From: JBECKR01 sp040235415
GTDB taxonomy: Bacteria > Acidobacteriota > Polarisedimenticolia > Polarisedimenticolales > Polarisedimenticolaceae
Assembly (NCBI GenBank): GCA_040235415.1
Contig: JBECKR010000333.1
Location: forward strand, 1 to 10,702
DNA: 10,702 nt
Direction: 5' to 3'
The position numbers and the translations under genes were made by a program. Below are positions 4,834-10,702 of this stretch, piece by piece. The notes beneath the pieces are model-generated. The model saw only the letters and a list, made by a program, of their open reading frames with translations. It was not told the origin of the DNA and did no database searches. Every line of letters starts with the position of its first letter. The stretch's first letter is position 1.

Positions 4834-6357
4834 GTGAAGCGATCCGCCATTCCCGCTCTCGTCGCGTTGACCTGGATCGGTTTCACCGTCTTTTACGCGC
4901 CTCGTGCCGCCGGGAGTACCGAGGCACCCGCGGCATACCCCGGGTGGGTGCACCCGGGGGCCGAGACGATGCGGGACAACGGCTACGAGGGCGCCGCCAC
5001 CTGCACCGTGTGCCACGAGGACGCGCTCGACGAGATCACGCACTCCGTGCACTGGTACGTTTCGGCGAAGGTGCGAAACGTCCGGGGCCTGCCCGACGGC
5101 ACCTGGTGGGGCATGGTGAACCGCGAGTGCGCCCTCGCCGGCTCGACGGCCCTCGCCAACTGGACCGCCGCCACCACCGGCCGCTTCACGCCGGCCTCGA
5201 CGGGCTGCGGTATGTGTCATATCGCGGCGCTGAGCTCGCCGCCGCTGCCGGCAGGACGCGAGGCGACGGCGCAGGAGGCCGCGAGCGTGGATTGTCTCGT
5301 CTGCCACGCCGCGACCTACGACATGACCCGTCGCGAGACGCTCGTCACCGGAGCGGACGGGAGGCGCCACTGGGGGCAGGACCGCAGCCTCGCGGCGGCC
5401 CTTTCGGTCGCGCGCCGGACCCCTGCCGAAGCCTGCTTGCGCTGTCACGAGCACGCCTTCTCCCTCGACTACAAGCGCGGCACGCCGTTCACCCCGACGA
5501 ACGACGTGCACGCCGCGATCGGCATGGGCTGCAGCACCTGCCACGTCACGCGCCGGCACAAGATCGCCAAGGGCCAGCTGGAGTCGGACATGGTGGCCAA
5601 CGATCTGCCCGACGTTCCGGTGCGCTGCAGCAATTGCCACGGCAGCGAGCCGCACCACGGCGCGGCGGCGGCCGAGCTCGACGCCCACACCGCCAAGCTC
5701 GGGTGCCAGGCGTGCCACATCCCGACGGCCAGCGGCGTCGTCAGCGCGGACTGGAGCAAGCCCGTCGAGGACGGCCGCGGCGGCCGGTACAGCGCTCTGT
5801 CCAAGTACGACGGCTTGCCCGCCATCGCGGGGATCTGGGTGCCGACGGTGGAGATCGAGCGACGGCACCCCGCTCTGATGTGGCGCGTGCCGAACCGTGG
5901 CAGCGCCGCGTGCGCCCAGAGCTGGATGGCCTTTCCCACCACGACTCGCACGACGGCGGGAGCCAAGATCTACCCGGTGCGCGCCCTCGCGCAGATCATG
6001 CTGTTCGACAAGCACCTCAAGATGCACCAGGCCCCGGGGATGGGCTTTCTGGCAAGCCAGCCCGAGATGAAGGATTTCCCCCTGCTGCTCGCCCCCAACC
6101 GCGAGATCTACAACCGTACGGGCGATGTCTCGAAGGCCCTCGAGGCCGGCATGGCGCCCTACGCGCCCCTCGGGCTCCGTTGGAGCGGCGAATGGATGCC
6201 GATGAGGGTGCCCGGGAGCTCCTTCATCTCGGTCAACCACGGCGTCAAGCGCATGGGCTACTCCTGCCGCGATTGCCACTCGCCGCACGGCGTCATCGAC
6301 TTCGCCGGACTCGGCTACGGCCCCGACGAAATCACGAAGCTCGAGGCGCCGCGCTGA
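4834..6357 (+). CDS. Octaheme c-type cytochrome, tetrathionate reductase (OTR)-like
   Basis: This 507-residue exported protein has exactly eight CxxCH heme sites: CTVCH 57, CGMCH 125, CLVCH 154, CLRCH 201, CSTCH 233, CSNCH 265, CQACH 291 and CRDCH 478. An N-terminal signal (about 1-27) sends it to the periplasm. Seven hemes fall within residues 57-295 and the eighth follows about 180 residues later near the C-terminus. That spacing, with SVHW after heme 1, DCLVCH, DVH before heme 5, KLGCQACHIPT, WSGEW and a final CH, agrees with the OTR family as I remember it. Shewanella OTR reduces tetrathionate, nitrite and hydroxylamine in vitro through a lysine-ligated active heme. All sites here are CxxCH, none CxxCK, so it is not a NrfA-type nitrite reductase. 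No NapC/NrfH-like quinol oxidase or heme-maturation gene is nearby. Substrate is unproven. Confidence 0.85.
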   Translation: MKRSAIPALVALTWIGFTVFYAPRAAGSTEAPAAYPGWVHPGAETMRDNGYEGAATCTVCHEDALDEITHSVHWYVSAKVRNVRGLPDGTWWGMVNRECALAGSTALANWTAATTGRFTPASTGCGMCHIAALSSPPLPAGREATAQEAASVDCLVCHAATYDMTRRETLVTGADGRRHWGQDRSLAAALSVARRTPAEACLRCHEHAFSLDYKRGTPFTPTNDVHAAIGMGCSTCHVTRRHKIAKGQLESDMVANDLPDVPVRCSNCHGSEPHHGAAAAELDAHTAKLGCQACHIPTASGVVSADWSKPVEDGRGGRYSALSKYDGLPAIAGIWVPTVEIERRHPALMWRVPNRGSAACAQSWMAFPTTTRTTAGAKIYPVRALAQIMLFDKHLKMHQAPGMGFLASQPEMKDFPLLLAPNREIYNRTGDVSKALEAGMAPYAPLGLRWSGEWMPMRVPGSSFISVNHGVKRMGYSCRDCHSPHGVIDFAGLGYGPDEITKLEAPR

Positions 6358-6553
6358 GACCGGCGGGCGACAGCCTCCCGAGCGATCGCGTGACGATCCG
6401 GCGTGTGGGCGAGAGCTCGGAACGGGTGAGCGTCCAGGACTCTCGGTACGCCGTTCCGATCTGTGGCAAACTCGACGTCGAGCGGCGGATGCAGGCTTCG
6501 CGCGGGACTCGGGCCGCTCGAGGATCGAAGCGCGCGACGGGGAGGCAGGAGAC

Positions 6554-7363
6554 GTGCCCCAGCAGCACCCTGGTGAATCCCATGGCGGAAGCGCCCCGGA
6601 AAGCTACGAGCGGTTCTTCGTTCCCGCGATCGGCGCGCCCCTGGCGAGCGACCTCGTCGAGGCGGCCGCGCTCCGTCCGGGCGAACGCGTCCTGGACGTC
6701 GCCTGCGGCACCGGCATCGTGGCGCGGCTCGCGTCGGGGGCGGTCGGCGCGGCCGGAACCGTCGCCGGGTTGGACCCCGATCCCGGCATGTTGGCGGTCG
6801 CGCGCGCGACGACGCCGCCCGGCACGACGATCGAGTGGCACGAGGCGAGCGCCGAGGCGATGCCGCTCCCGGACGGGTCGTTCGACGCCGTGCTGTGCCA
6901 AATGGGCCTTCAGTTCGTCCCCGACACTCACGCCGCGCTGCGCGAGATGCGGCGTGTCCTGGCGACCGCCGGCCGCCTGGCCCTCGGCCTGCCCGGGCCC
7001 ACGCCGCGGCCGATGGTCGTCCTGGCGGAGGCGCTCGCGCGCCACGTCGGCGGCGAGGCCGCGGGGTTCGTGAATCGAGTGTTCTCGCTGCACGACACGG
7101 CGGTGATCCGGGACCTCGTCGCCGGGGCCGGCTTCCGTGACGTCGCCGTTCGAGCCGACACGAAGTCGCTCCGCCTCCCGCCACCGGAGGAGTTTTTGTG
7201 GCAGTACGTGCGCAGCACTCCCCTGGCGGGCGCCGTGGCACGCGTGGACGAGGAACGCCGTGCCTCGCTGGAGCGCGACGTCGTGGACGACTGGCGGGGG
7301 CTCGTGAACGACGGCACCATGGTGGTCGACGTGCGCATGGTGCTCGCGACGGCCCGGAAGTAG
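6554..7363 (+). CDS. Class I SAM-dependent methyltransferase (UbiE/Methyltransf_11-like)
   Basis: This 269-residue protein has a Rossmann-like SAM domain. Motif I is VLDVACGTGIVARLA (46-60), the acidic residue binding the ribose is in AGLDPDPGML (71-80), the segment AEAMPLPDGSFDAVLCQMGL (100-119) covers motifs II and III, and MRRVLATAGRLAL (132-144) is the post-motif strand. The C-terminal third (about 150-269) would shape the substrate pocket and is not diagnostic. The GTG at 6554 is preceded by GGGAGG and a second GGAG a few bases later, and homology starts close by. Members methylate quinone precursors, lipids, polyketides or small metabolites; without neighbours from a pathway no choice can be made. 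The next methyltransferase follows after 35 bases. Confidence 0.88.
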   Translation: MPQQHPGESHGGSAPESYERFFVPAIGAPLASDLVEAAALRPGERVLDVACGTGIVARLASGAVGAAGTVAGLDPDPGMLAVARATTPPGTTIEWHEASAEAMPLPDGSFDAVLCQMGLQFVPDTHAALREMRRVLATAGRLALGLPGPTPRPMVVLAEALARHVGGEAAGFVNRVFSLHDTAVIRDLVAGAGFRDVAVRADTKSLRLPPPEEFLWQYVRSTPLAGAVARVDEERRASLERDVVDDWRGLVNDGTMVVDVRMVLATARK

Positions 7364-7398
7364 CGGCCCGAGCGGCGGACCGCCTCCGGAAAGGACCG

Positions 7399-8001
7399 AT
7401 GTACGATCGAGAGTTCTGGAACGAGCGATACAAGGCCCACGAGTTCCTCTACGGAACGGAACCGAACGCGTTCCTGGTCGAGCACGTCGGTCTCCTTCGA
7501 GGGCCGGTCCTTTCGCTGTCCGAAGGCGAGGGGCGCAACGCGGTCTTCCTGGCGTCCCGGGGCCTGAGCGTGCTCGGGGTCGACTGCTCCGACGTCGCGC
7601 TCGGGAAGGCGCGATCCCTCGCCGGATCGCGTGGCGTCGTGATCGCGACGGAAGTCGCCGATCTGGCCGAGTTCGAGCCGATCGAGAGCCACTACGGCTC
7701 GGTCGTCTCCATCTCCGCGCACCTGCCCGGCTCCGTTCGCAGCCGGTTGTTTCCGCGCGTGGAAAGGGCGCTCGAGCCCGGCGGCATCCTCTTGCTCGAG
7801 GCGTACACCGAAGGCCAGCTCGCGAGGAACACCGGCGGGCCGAAGAACCCGGACATGCTGATGTCCGTCGCGAAGCTCCGGCGCGAGCTCCCGAATCTCG
7901 AGCCGATCCTGGCCCGAGAGATCGATCGGGAGGTTCGCGAGGGACCGGGCCATACCGGGATGGCGTCCGTCGTTCAGTACATCGCGAGAAAAGCGCCCTG
8001 A
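7399..8001 (+). CDS. SAM-dependent methyltransferase (TehB-like/thiopurine-type family)
   Basis: This 200-residue cytosolic enzyme begins MYDREFWNERYKAHEFLYGT, then EPNAFL, a start typical of small TehB-like methyltransferases. The SAM motif is GPVLSLSEGEGRNAVFLASR (35-54), with EGEGRN replacing the usual GxGxG loop, as is normal for this branch. VLGVDCSDVALGKA (58-71) holds the ribose-binding aspartate, and GGILLLEAYTEGQL (128-141) is the late strand. Relatives methylate tellurite, selenite or thiols, and many have no tested substrate. The ATG at 7399 has AAAGGA six or so bases upstream; an upstream extension in the same frame overlaps the previous gene and is rejected. It is probably cotranscribed with the gene before it. 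Confidence 0.88.
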   Translation: MYDREFWNERYKAHEFLYGTEPNAFLVEHVGLLRGPVLSLSEGEGRNAVFLASRGLSVLGVDCSDVALGKARSLAGSRGVVIATEVADLAEFEPIESHYGSVVSISAHLPGSVRSRLFPRVERALEPGGILLLEAYTEGQLARNTGGPKNPDMLMSVAKLRRELPNLEPILAREIDREVREGPGHTGMASVVQYIARKAP

Positions 8002-8281
8002 CGGTGCCTCCCGGTCGCCCAGGGCGGGCCTACGGCTTCGGCGCTCGCCGAGACGAGTAGATCCCGGGTTCCCGTTCCCGCCGGGTCCGGGTAGAATCCC
8101 GCCAAGACGCGGCGGCACCCGCATCGCGGACGCCCACGAGCGCTTCCCCCCGAGAGCCCCCGTCTTGCGCGGACGAGACCGGGGAAACGGCGCCGCCTCC
8201 CTCGCTCGCGTCGACGACGTTCCGGCGCCGGGAGACGCGCTTCGTGCCGAGGGGGGAGGCGACAGGCCCCGGAGCGGAACG

Positions 8282-8806
8282 ATGACCTCGAGAGCGACCT
8301 CCTGCGGATTCGCGATCGTCGCCGTCGCATCGCTCTGTGCGGCCGCGATCGTCGTCACGGGGTGCGGTACGACGACCGCCCGGAGCTTGGCGGAGCGCAA
8401 CGAGCGGCTCGTTCGCCGAATGAACGCCGAGGTGTGGAACGAGAATCGCCTCGACGCGATCGACGAGCTCTACACCCCCGACTTCGTTCTCCACTTCCTC
8501 CCCGACGGCTCCGATACGAGAGGAACCGACAGCTTGCGGGAACACGTACGAGAGCACCGCGAAGCCTTTCCGGACTGGAGCGAGGAGATCCGACGCGTCG
8601 TCGCGGAACGAGATCTCGTCGTGATTCATTACGTGTCGACGGGGACCAACCGGGGGCCATGGCTCGGCAATCCTCCGACGGGGAGGAGCGTCCGGATCGA
8701 CGAGGTGTCGATATTCCGAATCGAAGACGGCAGGATCGCCGAGCAGTGGCTCCTGCCGGATCTGTTCAACCTGCAGCGGCAGCTCGCCGGGGCGGAGCCC
8801 GAATGA
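8282..8806 (+). CDS. SnoaL-like ester cyclase lipoprotein
   Basis: This 174-residue protein begins with a lipoprotein signal: a hydrophobic stretch (10-25) ending in the lipobox VTGC with C28 as the lipidated cysteine, so it should be anchored in a membrane and face the periplasm. Residues 38-172 are a SnoaL-like NTF2 fold: LVRRMNAEVWNENRLDAIDE, YTPDFVLHF, HREAFPDWS, VVIHYVSTGTNRGPWLG, PPTGRSVRIDEVSIFRIEDG, RIAEQWLLPDLFNLQRQL. These match the ester cyclase group (polyketide cyclase-like), usually cytosolic and about 130-140 residues, so the lipoprotein signal is an addition. The ATG at 8282 follows GGAG at 8271-8274. A weak -10 (TAGAAT at 8092-8097) lies well upstream. Reaction unknown. Confidence 0.88.
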   Translation: MTSRATSCGFAIVAVASLCAAAIVVTGCGTTTARSLAERNERLVRRMNAEVWNENRLDAIDELYTPDFVLHFLPDGSDTRGTDSLREHVREHREAFPDWSEEIRRVVAERDLVVIHYVSTGTNRGPWLGNPPTGRSVRIDEVSIFRIEDGRIAEQWLLPDLFNLQRQLAGAEPE

Positions 8807-8870
8807 GGGGGCGCCCGCGGCTTGACATCGGGCCCGCTTCACGGGACCTTCTCGCGGCAAGGGGGTGCTC

Positions 8871-8948
8871 ATGAGCGATCCGACTCCGTATCTGCCGCAG
8901 AGCGTCTTCGCGCCGGACGAGGCCGCGCGGCGGAAGGTCGATGGATGA
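8871..8948 (+). CDS. 25-residue small ORF coupled to the next gene
   Basis: ATG at 8871 opens MSDPTPYLPQSVFAPDEAAR, then RKVDG, with TGA at 8946-8948. A G-rich stretch (AGGGGGTG at 8860-8867) precedes it. Its stop overlaps the ATG of the next gene as ATGA, a usual sign of translational coupling. It may be a leader peptide or the remaining N-terminus of a longer lost gene. No family is recognised, and chance is possible. Confidence 0.35.
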   Translation: MSDPTPYLPQSVFAPDEAARRKVDG

Positions 8949-9157
8949 CAAGCGATACGCGTTCCGCCGTTCCGAGGTTCGTGGTCGCCGGGCTCGCGCT
9001 CGCGATCGCGGTCGTCACCGGGGTGCAATGGCTCGGGGAACCGTTGCGCCTGGTCCATCTGCTGACGCTCGTCGGCGTCGCGATGACCGCGGGAGTGGCG
9101 TGGGCGCAGGCCCTCGCCCGCGTTCGGCAGGGGCGCGGCCGGGACGAGGCGCCATGA
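8945..9157 (+). CDS. Small membrane protein of unknown function
   Basis: This protein of 70 residues, from the ATG at 8945, has two hydrophobic segments, FVVAGLALAIAVVTGVQWL (12-30) and VHLLTLVGVAMTAGVAWAQA (37-56). A short polar loop joins them and the basic C-terminus ends RVRQGRGRDEAP. Two transmembrane helices with both ends on one side are likely. The start overlaps the stop of the 25-codon ORF, so translation may be coupled. It belongs to no family that I recognise. It lies 122 bases before the membrane methyltransferase gene in the same direction, but no functional link can be shown. Confidence 0.55.
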   Translation: MTSDTRSAVPRFVVAGLALAIAVVTGVQWLGEPLRLVHLLTLVGVAMTAGVAWAQALARVRQGRGRDEAP

Positions 9158-9279
9158 CCGCGCCGACGGCGAGTTCGAGATCGCGGCTCCGGCAACCCCC
9201 GCGGCGTTCGAGCCGTAGTTGTCGTGGCACTCGACGAGGGTGACGAAACCGGCGGAGTGACCCACGTGAAGAGGCGGGA

Positions 9280-9846
9280 ATGAGCCTCGCCGACCTCTTC
9301 CACAGGATCGCGACGGGCCCGAAGCGCCGGCGCGCGCTGCTGACGCCGGTCGGGCTCCTGATCTTCGCGGGCACGATCGTCGTCGTGATCGGCGGCGGCC
9401 TCGCGACCGATCGAGTGTTGCGGCTTCCCGCGCCTCTTCCCGGCGCGCTGGCCCTCGCCGCCGGCGGCCCCGTTCTCGTGGCCGGTGCGCTACTCACCGG
9501 CTGGTGCGTGGTGCGCTTCCGGAAGGCTCGCGGGACGCCGGTTCCGATGAACCCTCCCGAGGAGCTGATCACGGACGGACCGTACGGCTGGGTGCGGAAT
9601 CCGATGCTGACCGGGGTCTTCGCGATGCTCTTCGGGCTCGGCCTCGTGCTGCGCTCGACCGGGATCGCGCTGATCTGGACCCCGGCCTACGTCCTGTTGC
9701 ACTGGATCGAGCTCACCCGGATCGAGGAGCCGGAGCTCGCGCGGCGGTTCGGAACGGCGTACTCGGACTACGCGAAGCGGGTGCCGAGGTTCGTTCCGCG
9801 GCCGCCGCGACGTCGAAGCCGACCCGCACCCCCGGACACGGCGTAG
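9280..9846 (+). CDS. Isoprenylcysteine carboxyl methyltransferase/phospholipid methyltransferase family membrane protein
   Basis: This 188-residue integral membrane protein has about four hydrophobic segments (20-40, 55-78, 108-125, 128-142). The family signature follows in order: GPYGWVRNPMLTG (100-112), the SAM-binding RNP loop, then HWIELTRIEEPELARRFG (141-158) and YSDYAKRVPRFVP (161-173), the ExxL and YxxY-PRxxP region. ICMT and PEMT enzymes methylate a prenylated cysteine or a phospholipid head group at the membrane. Bacterial homologues mostly have unknown substrates, and the prenyl-protein role does not apply to most bacteria. The ATG at 9280 follows AGAGGCGGGA. It converges with the next gene on the other strand, 19 bases away. 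The basic proline-rich tail (174-188) is probably disordered. Confidence 0.88.
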   Translation: MSLADLFHRIATGPKRRRALLTPVGLLIFAGTIVVVIGGGLATDRVLRLPAPLPGALALAAGGPVLVAGALLTGWCVVRFRKARGTPVPMNPPEELITDGPYGWVRNPMLTGVFAMLFGLGLVLRSTGIALIWTPAYVLLHWIELTRIEEPELARRFGTAYSDYAKRVPRFVPRPPRRRSRPAPPDTA

Positions 9847-9865
9847 CCGCCGGAGGTCGCCCGGC

Positions 9866-10516
9866 CTAGTCTCCCGCGGCGCCTCGTCGCGGCCGGCGGA
9901 CGGCCCGCAGCTTCCCGCTGTTCCCGCCGCCGCAGAAGAACCGGTCGCCGCCGTCGGACTCGAGCCCCGACAGGCCGGCGCCGGCCGGCATCTCGAGCCG
10001 CTCCAGGACCTCGCCGGTTCCGGGGTCGACGCGCCGCAGGTCGCTGTCGTCGCCCTCCCAGGTGCCGTGCCACAGCTCGCCGTCGACCCAGGTGACGCCG
10101 GTGACGAAGCGGTCGGACTCGAGGGTGCGGAGGACCGCCCCGGTCTGCGGATCGACCTGATGGATCTTGCGGTTGCGGTACTCCCCGACCCAGAGCGTCC
10201 CTTCGGCCCACGCCAGACCCGAGTCGCCGCCGCCGCCGGGCGCGGGGATCGTGTCGAGGACGCGTCCGGACTCCGGATCGATCCTCTGGATGCGGTCGCC
10301 GGCGATCTGGAACAGGTGCCGGCCGTCGAACGCCGTTCCCGCGTGTGCCGCGACGTCGATCGAGCGCCGCGTCTCCCCGCTCTCCGGATCCAGGGCGTTC
10401 AGCCGCTCGCCGGAGGCGAACCAGACGTCGCGGCCGTCGTACGTCACGCCGTGCACGCGATCGACGTCCGGAAACGGGCCGTACTCGCGAACGATCTCTG
10501 CCGTGGTTCGTTTCAT
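9866..10516 (-). CDS. Glutamine cyclotransferase-like beta-propeller protein
   Basis: This 216-residue protein has no signal peptide and is built from about five repeats of some 40 residues. Each contains a strand such as GVTYDGRDVWFASG, GTAFDGRHLFQIAG, GLAWAEGTLWVGEY, GVTWVDGELWHGTW or GLESDGGDRFFCGG, usually followed by a (V/I/L)DPxTGxVL turn. That is the pattern of small PQQ/YVTN-like propellers often annotated as glutamine cyclotransferase-like. I do not see evidence for real cyclotransferase activity. The ATG at 10516 starts nine bases after the stop of the upstream helix-turn-helix gene, so the pair is an operon, and translation may be coupled because only a weak AAGG precedes the start. 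The role is unknown; ligand binding that informs the regulator is one idea. Confidence 0.85.
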   Translation of the reverse strand: MKRTTAEIVREYGPFPDVDRVHGVTYDGRDVWFASGERLNALDPESGETRRSIDVAAHAGTAFDGRHLFQIAGDRIQRIDPESGRVLDTIPAPGGGGDSGLAWAEGTLWVGEYRNRKIHQVDPQTGAVLRTLESDRFVTGVTWVDGELWHGTWEGDDSDLRRVDPGTGEVLERLEMPAGAGLSGLESDGGDRFFCGGGNSGKLRAVRRPRRGAAGD

Positions 10517-10525
10517 GCCTTGATC

Positions 10526-10702
10526 CTAGTCGCCCGGCAGCGGCGCGGGGAGTAACAAGGTCGTCGTGAATCCCGGGACGGGCGGGGTCATCCAGCGGCG
10601 GGCCCGCCCCCGGCCGACCGGCTCCACCCGGCCCGCCTCCGCGAGCGCCTCGAGCGCGCGCTGCACGGTGCGCTGGCTCCTCCCGAGCGCGAGCGCGAGG
10701 GC
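10526..10702 (-). CDS. Winged helix-turn-helix regulator, C-terminal part (runs off right edge)
   Basis: The last 58 residues are visible, with stop TAG at 10528-10526. They read ALALALGRSQRTVQRALEAL, AEAGRVEPVGRGRARRW, then MTPPVPGFTTTLLLPAPLPG and D. The LGRSQRTVQRALEALAEAGR stretch is a DNA recognition helix followed by the VEPVGRGRARRW wing, and the pro-rich tail after it is short and carries no ligand domain. The N-terminus lies outside the window. It is the first gene of a two-gene operon with the beta-propeller protein and may control that operon; no operator can be seen because the promoter lies outside the window. Confidence 0.8.
   Translation of the reverse strand, partial: ALALALGRSQRTVQRALEALAEAGRVEPVGRGRARRWMTPPVPGFTTTLLLPAPLPGD

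Noticed and set aside
4489..6288. 599-codon open frame on the minus strand, antisense to the octaheme cytochrome
   Set aside because: It is arginine-, histidine- and glycine-rich sequence with no recognisable motif. Antisense frames stay open by chance in GC-rich DNA, and the plus strand has a clear eight-heme protein with ribosome site.
4728..7073. 781-codon plus-strand open frame spanning the cytochrome and methyltransferase
   Set aside because: It is the arginine-rich shifted reading of two real genes and lacks any family signature.
6928..9265. Long overlapping minus-strand open frames opposite the methyltransferases and the ester cyclase
   Set aside because: They are shadows of well-supported plus-strand genes, with no domain recognised.
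9158..9279. Protein-like readings in the gap before the ICMT-like gene, on both strands
   Set aside because: The minus strand reads SAGFVTLVECHDNYGSNAAG and the plus strand reads DGEFEIAAPATPAAFEP with an in-frame TAG. Both look plausible, neither has a start signal or known family, and they cannot both be real. It may be a small gene remnant, but I could not decide.
1..10702. Integron cassette array (small enzymes such as GNAT, DUF1330, GFA and SnoaL-like are frequent in cassettes)
   Set aside because: No attC-like core sites or repeated recombination sites were found between the genes, genes occur on both strands, and several have their own promoter-length gaps.

Overview
The window is GC-rich bacterial DNA, with GTG as well as ATG starts and clear Shine-Dalgarno sites (for example GGAGGTGA at 4823-4830). 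Nothing in it fixes the taxon. The gene content, many small stand-alone enzymes of families that expand in soil and sediment bacteria plus one octaheme cytochrome, would fit Acidobacteriota, Gemmatimonadota, Myxococcota or a similar lineage; that is inference only. No rRNA, tRNA, CRISPR array or phage gene was seen.

Left part (1-2490). The left edge holds what may be the start of a minus-strand transposase-type gene and an AT-richer patch that could be the end of an insertion element. Two intact plus-strand genes follow, a RimJ/RimL-type GNAT acetyltransferase and a DUF1330 protein. After a perfect 12-bp inverted repeat come two broken genes side by side: a RibD_C/dihydrofolate reductase-like gene that has lost its middle and its C-terminus, and a second GNAT gene that has lost its acetyl-CoA loop region and changes frame. 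A minus-strand GFA-family zinc protein closes this part.

Middle (2758-4607). A cupin and a secreted metallo-beta-lactamase-fold hydrolase form a short plus-strand operon. A SnoaL-like fragment lacking both ends follows, then an intact DUF1801 protein. This makes three decayed genes within about 3 kb, scattered among healthy ones.

Right part (4834-10702). The largest gene is an exported octaheme c-type cytochrome whose layout matches the octaheme tetrathionate reductase (OTR) family. It stands alone, without a membrane quinol oxidase or maturation gene in view. Then come two different SAM-dependent methyltransferases in tandem, a SnoaL-like ester cyclase lipoprotein, a 25-codon ORF overlapping a 70-residue membrane protein gene by ATGA, and an ICMT/PEMT-type membrane methyltransferase. 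Converging on it from the right is a two-gene minus-strand operon: the C-terminus of a helix-turn-helix regulator followed by a glutamine-cyclotransferase-like beta-propeller protein.

Apart from the two short operons the genes look independently transcribed and do not form one pathway. The best reading is an accessory region of single-gene modules undergoing turnover by deletion. I did not find a convincing new multi-gene system. The octaheme cytochrome and the cluster of internally deleted genes are the points most worth following up. The longer gaps (597-720, 1009-1174, 2489-2757, 4608-4833, 6358-6553, 8002-8281) hold no gene that I can support; the regulatory candidates seen in them are listed separately.
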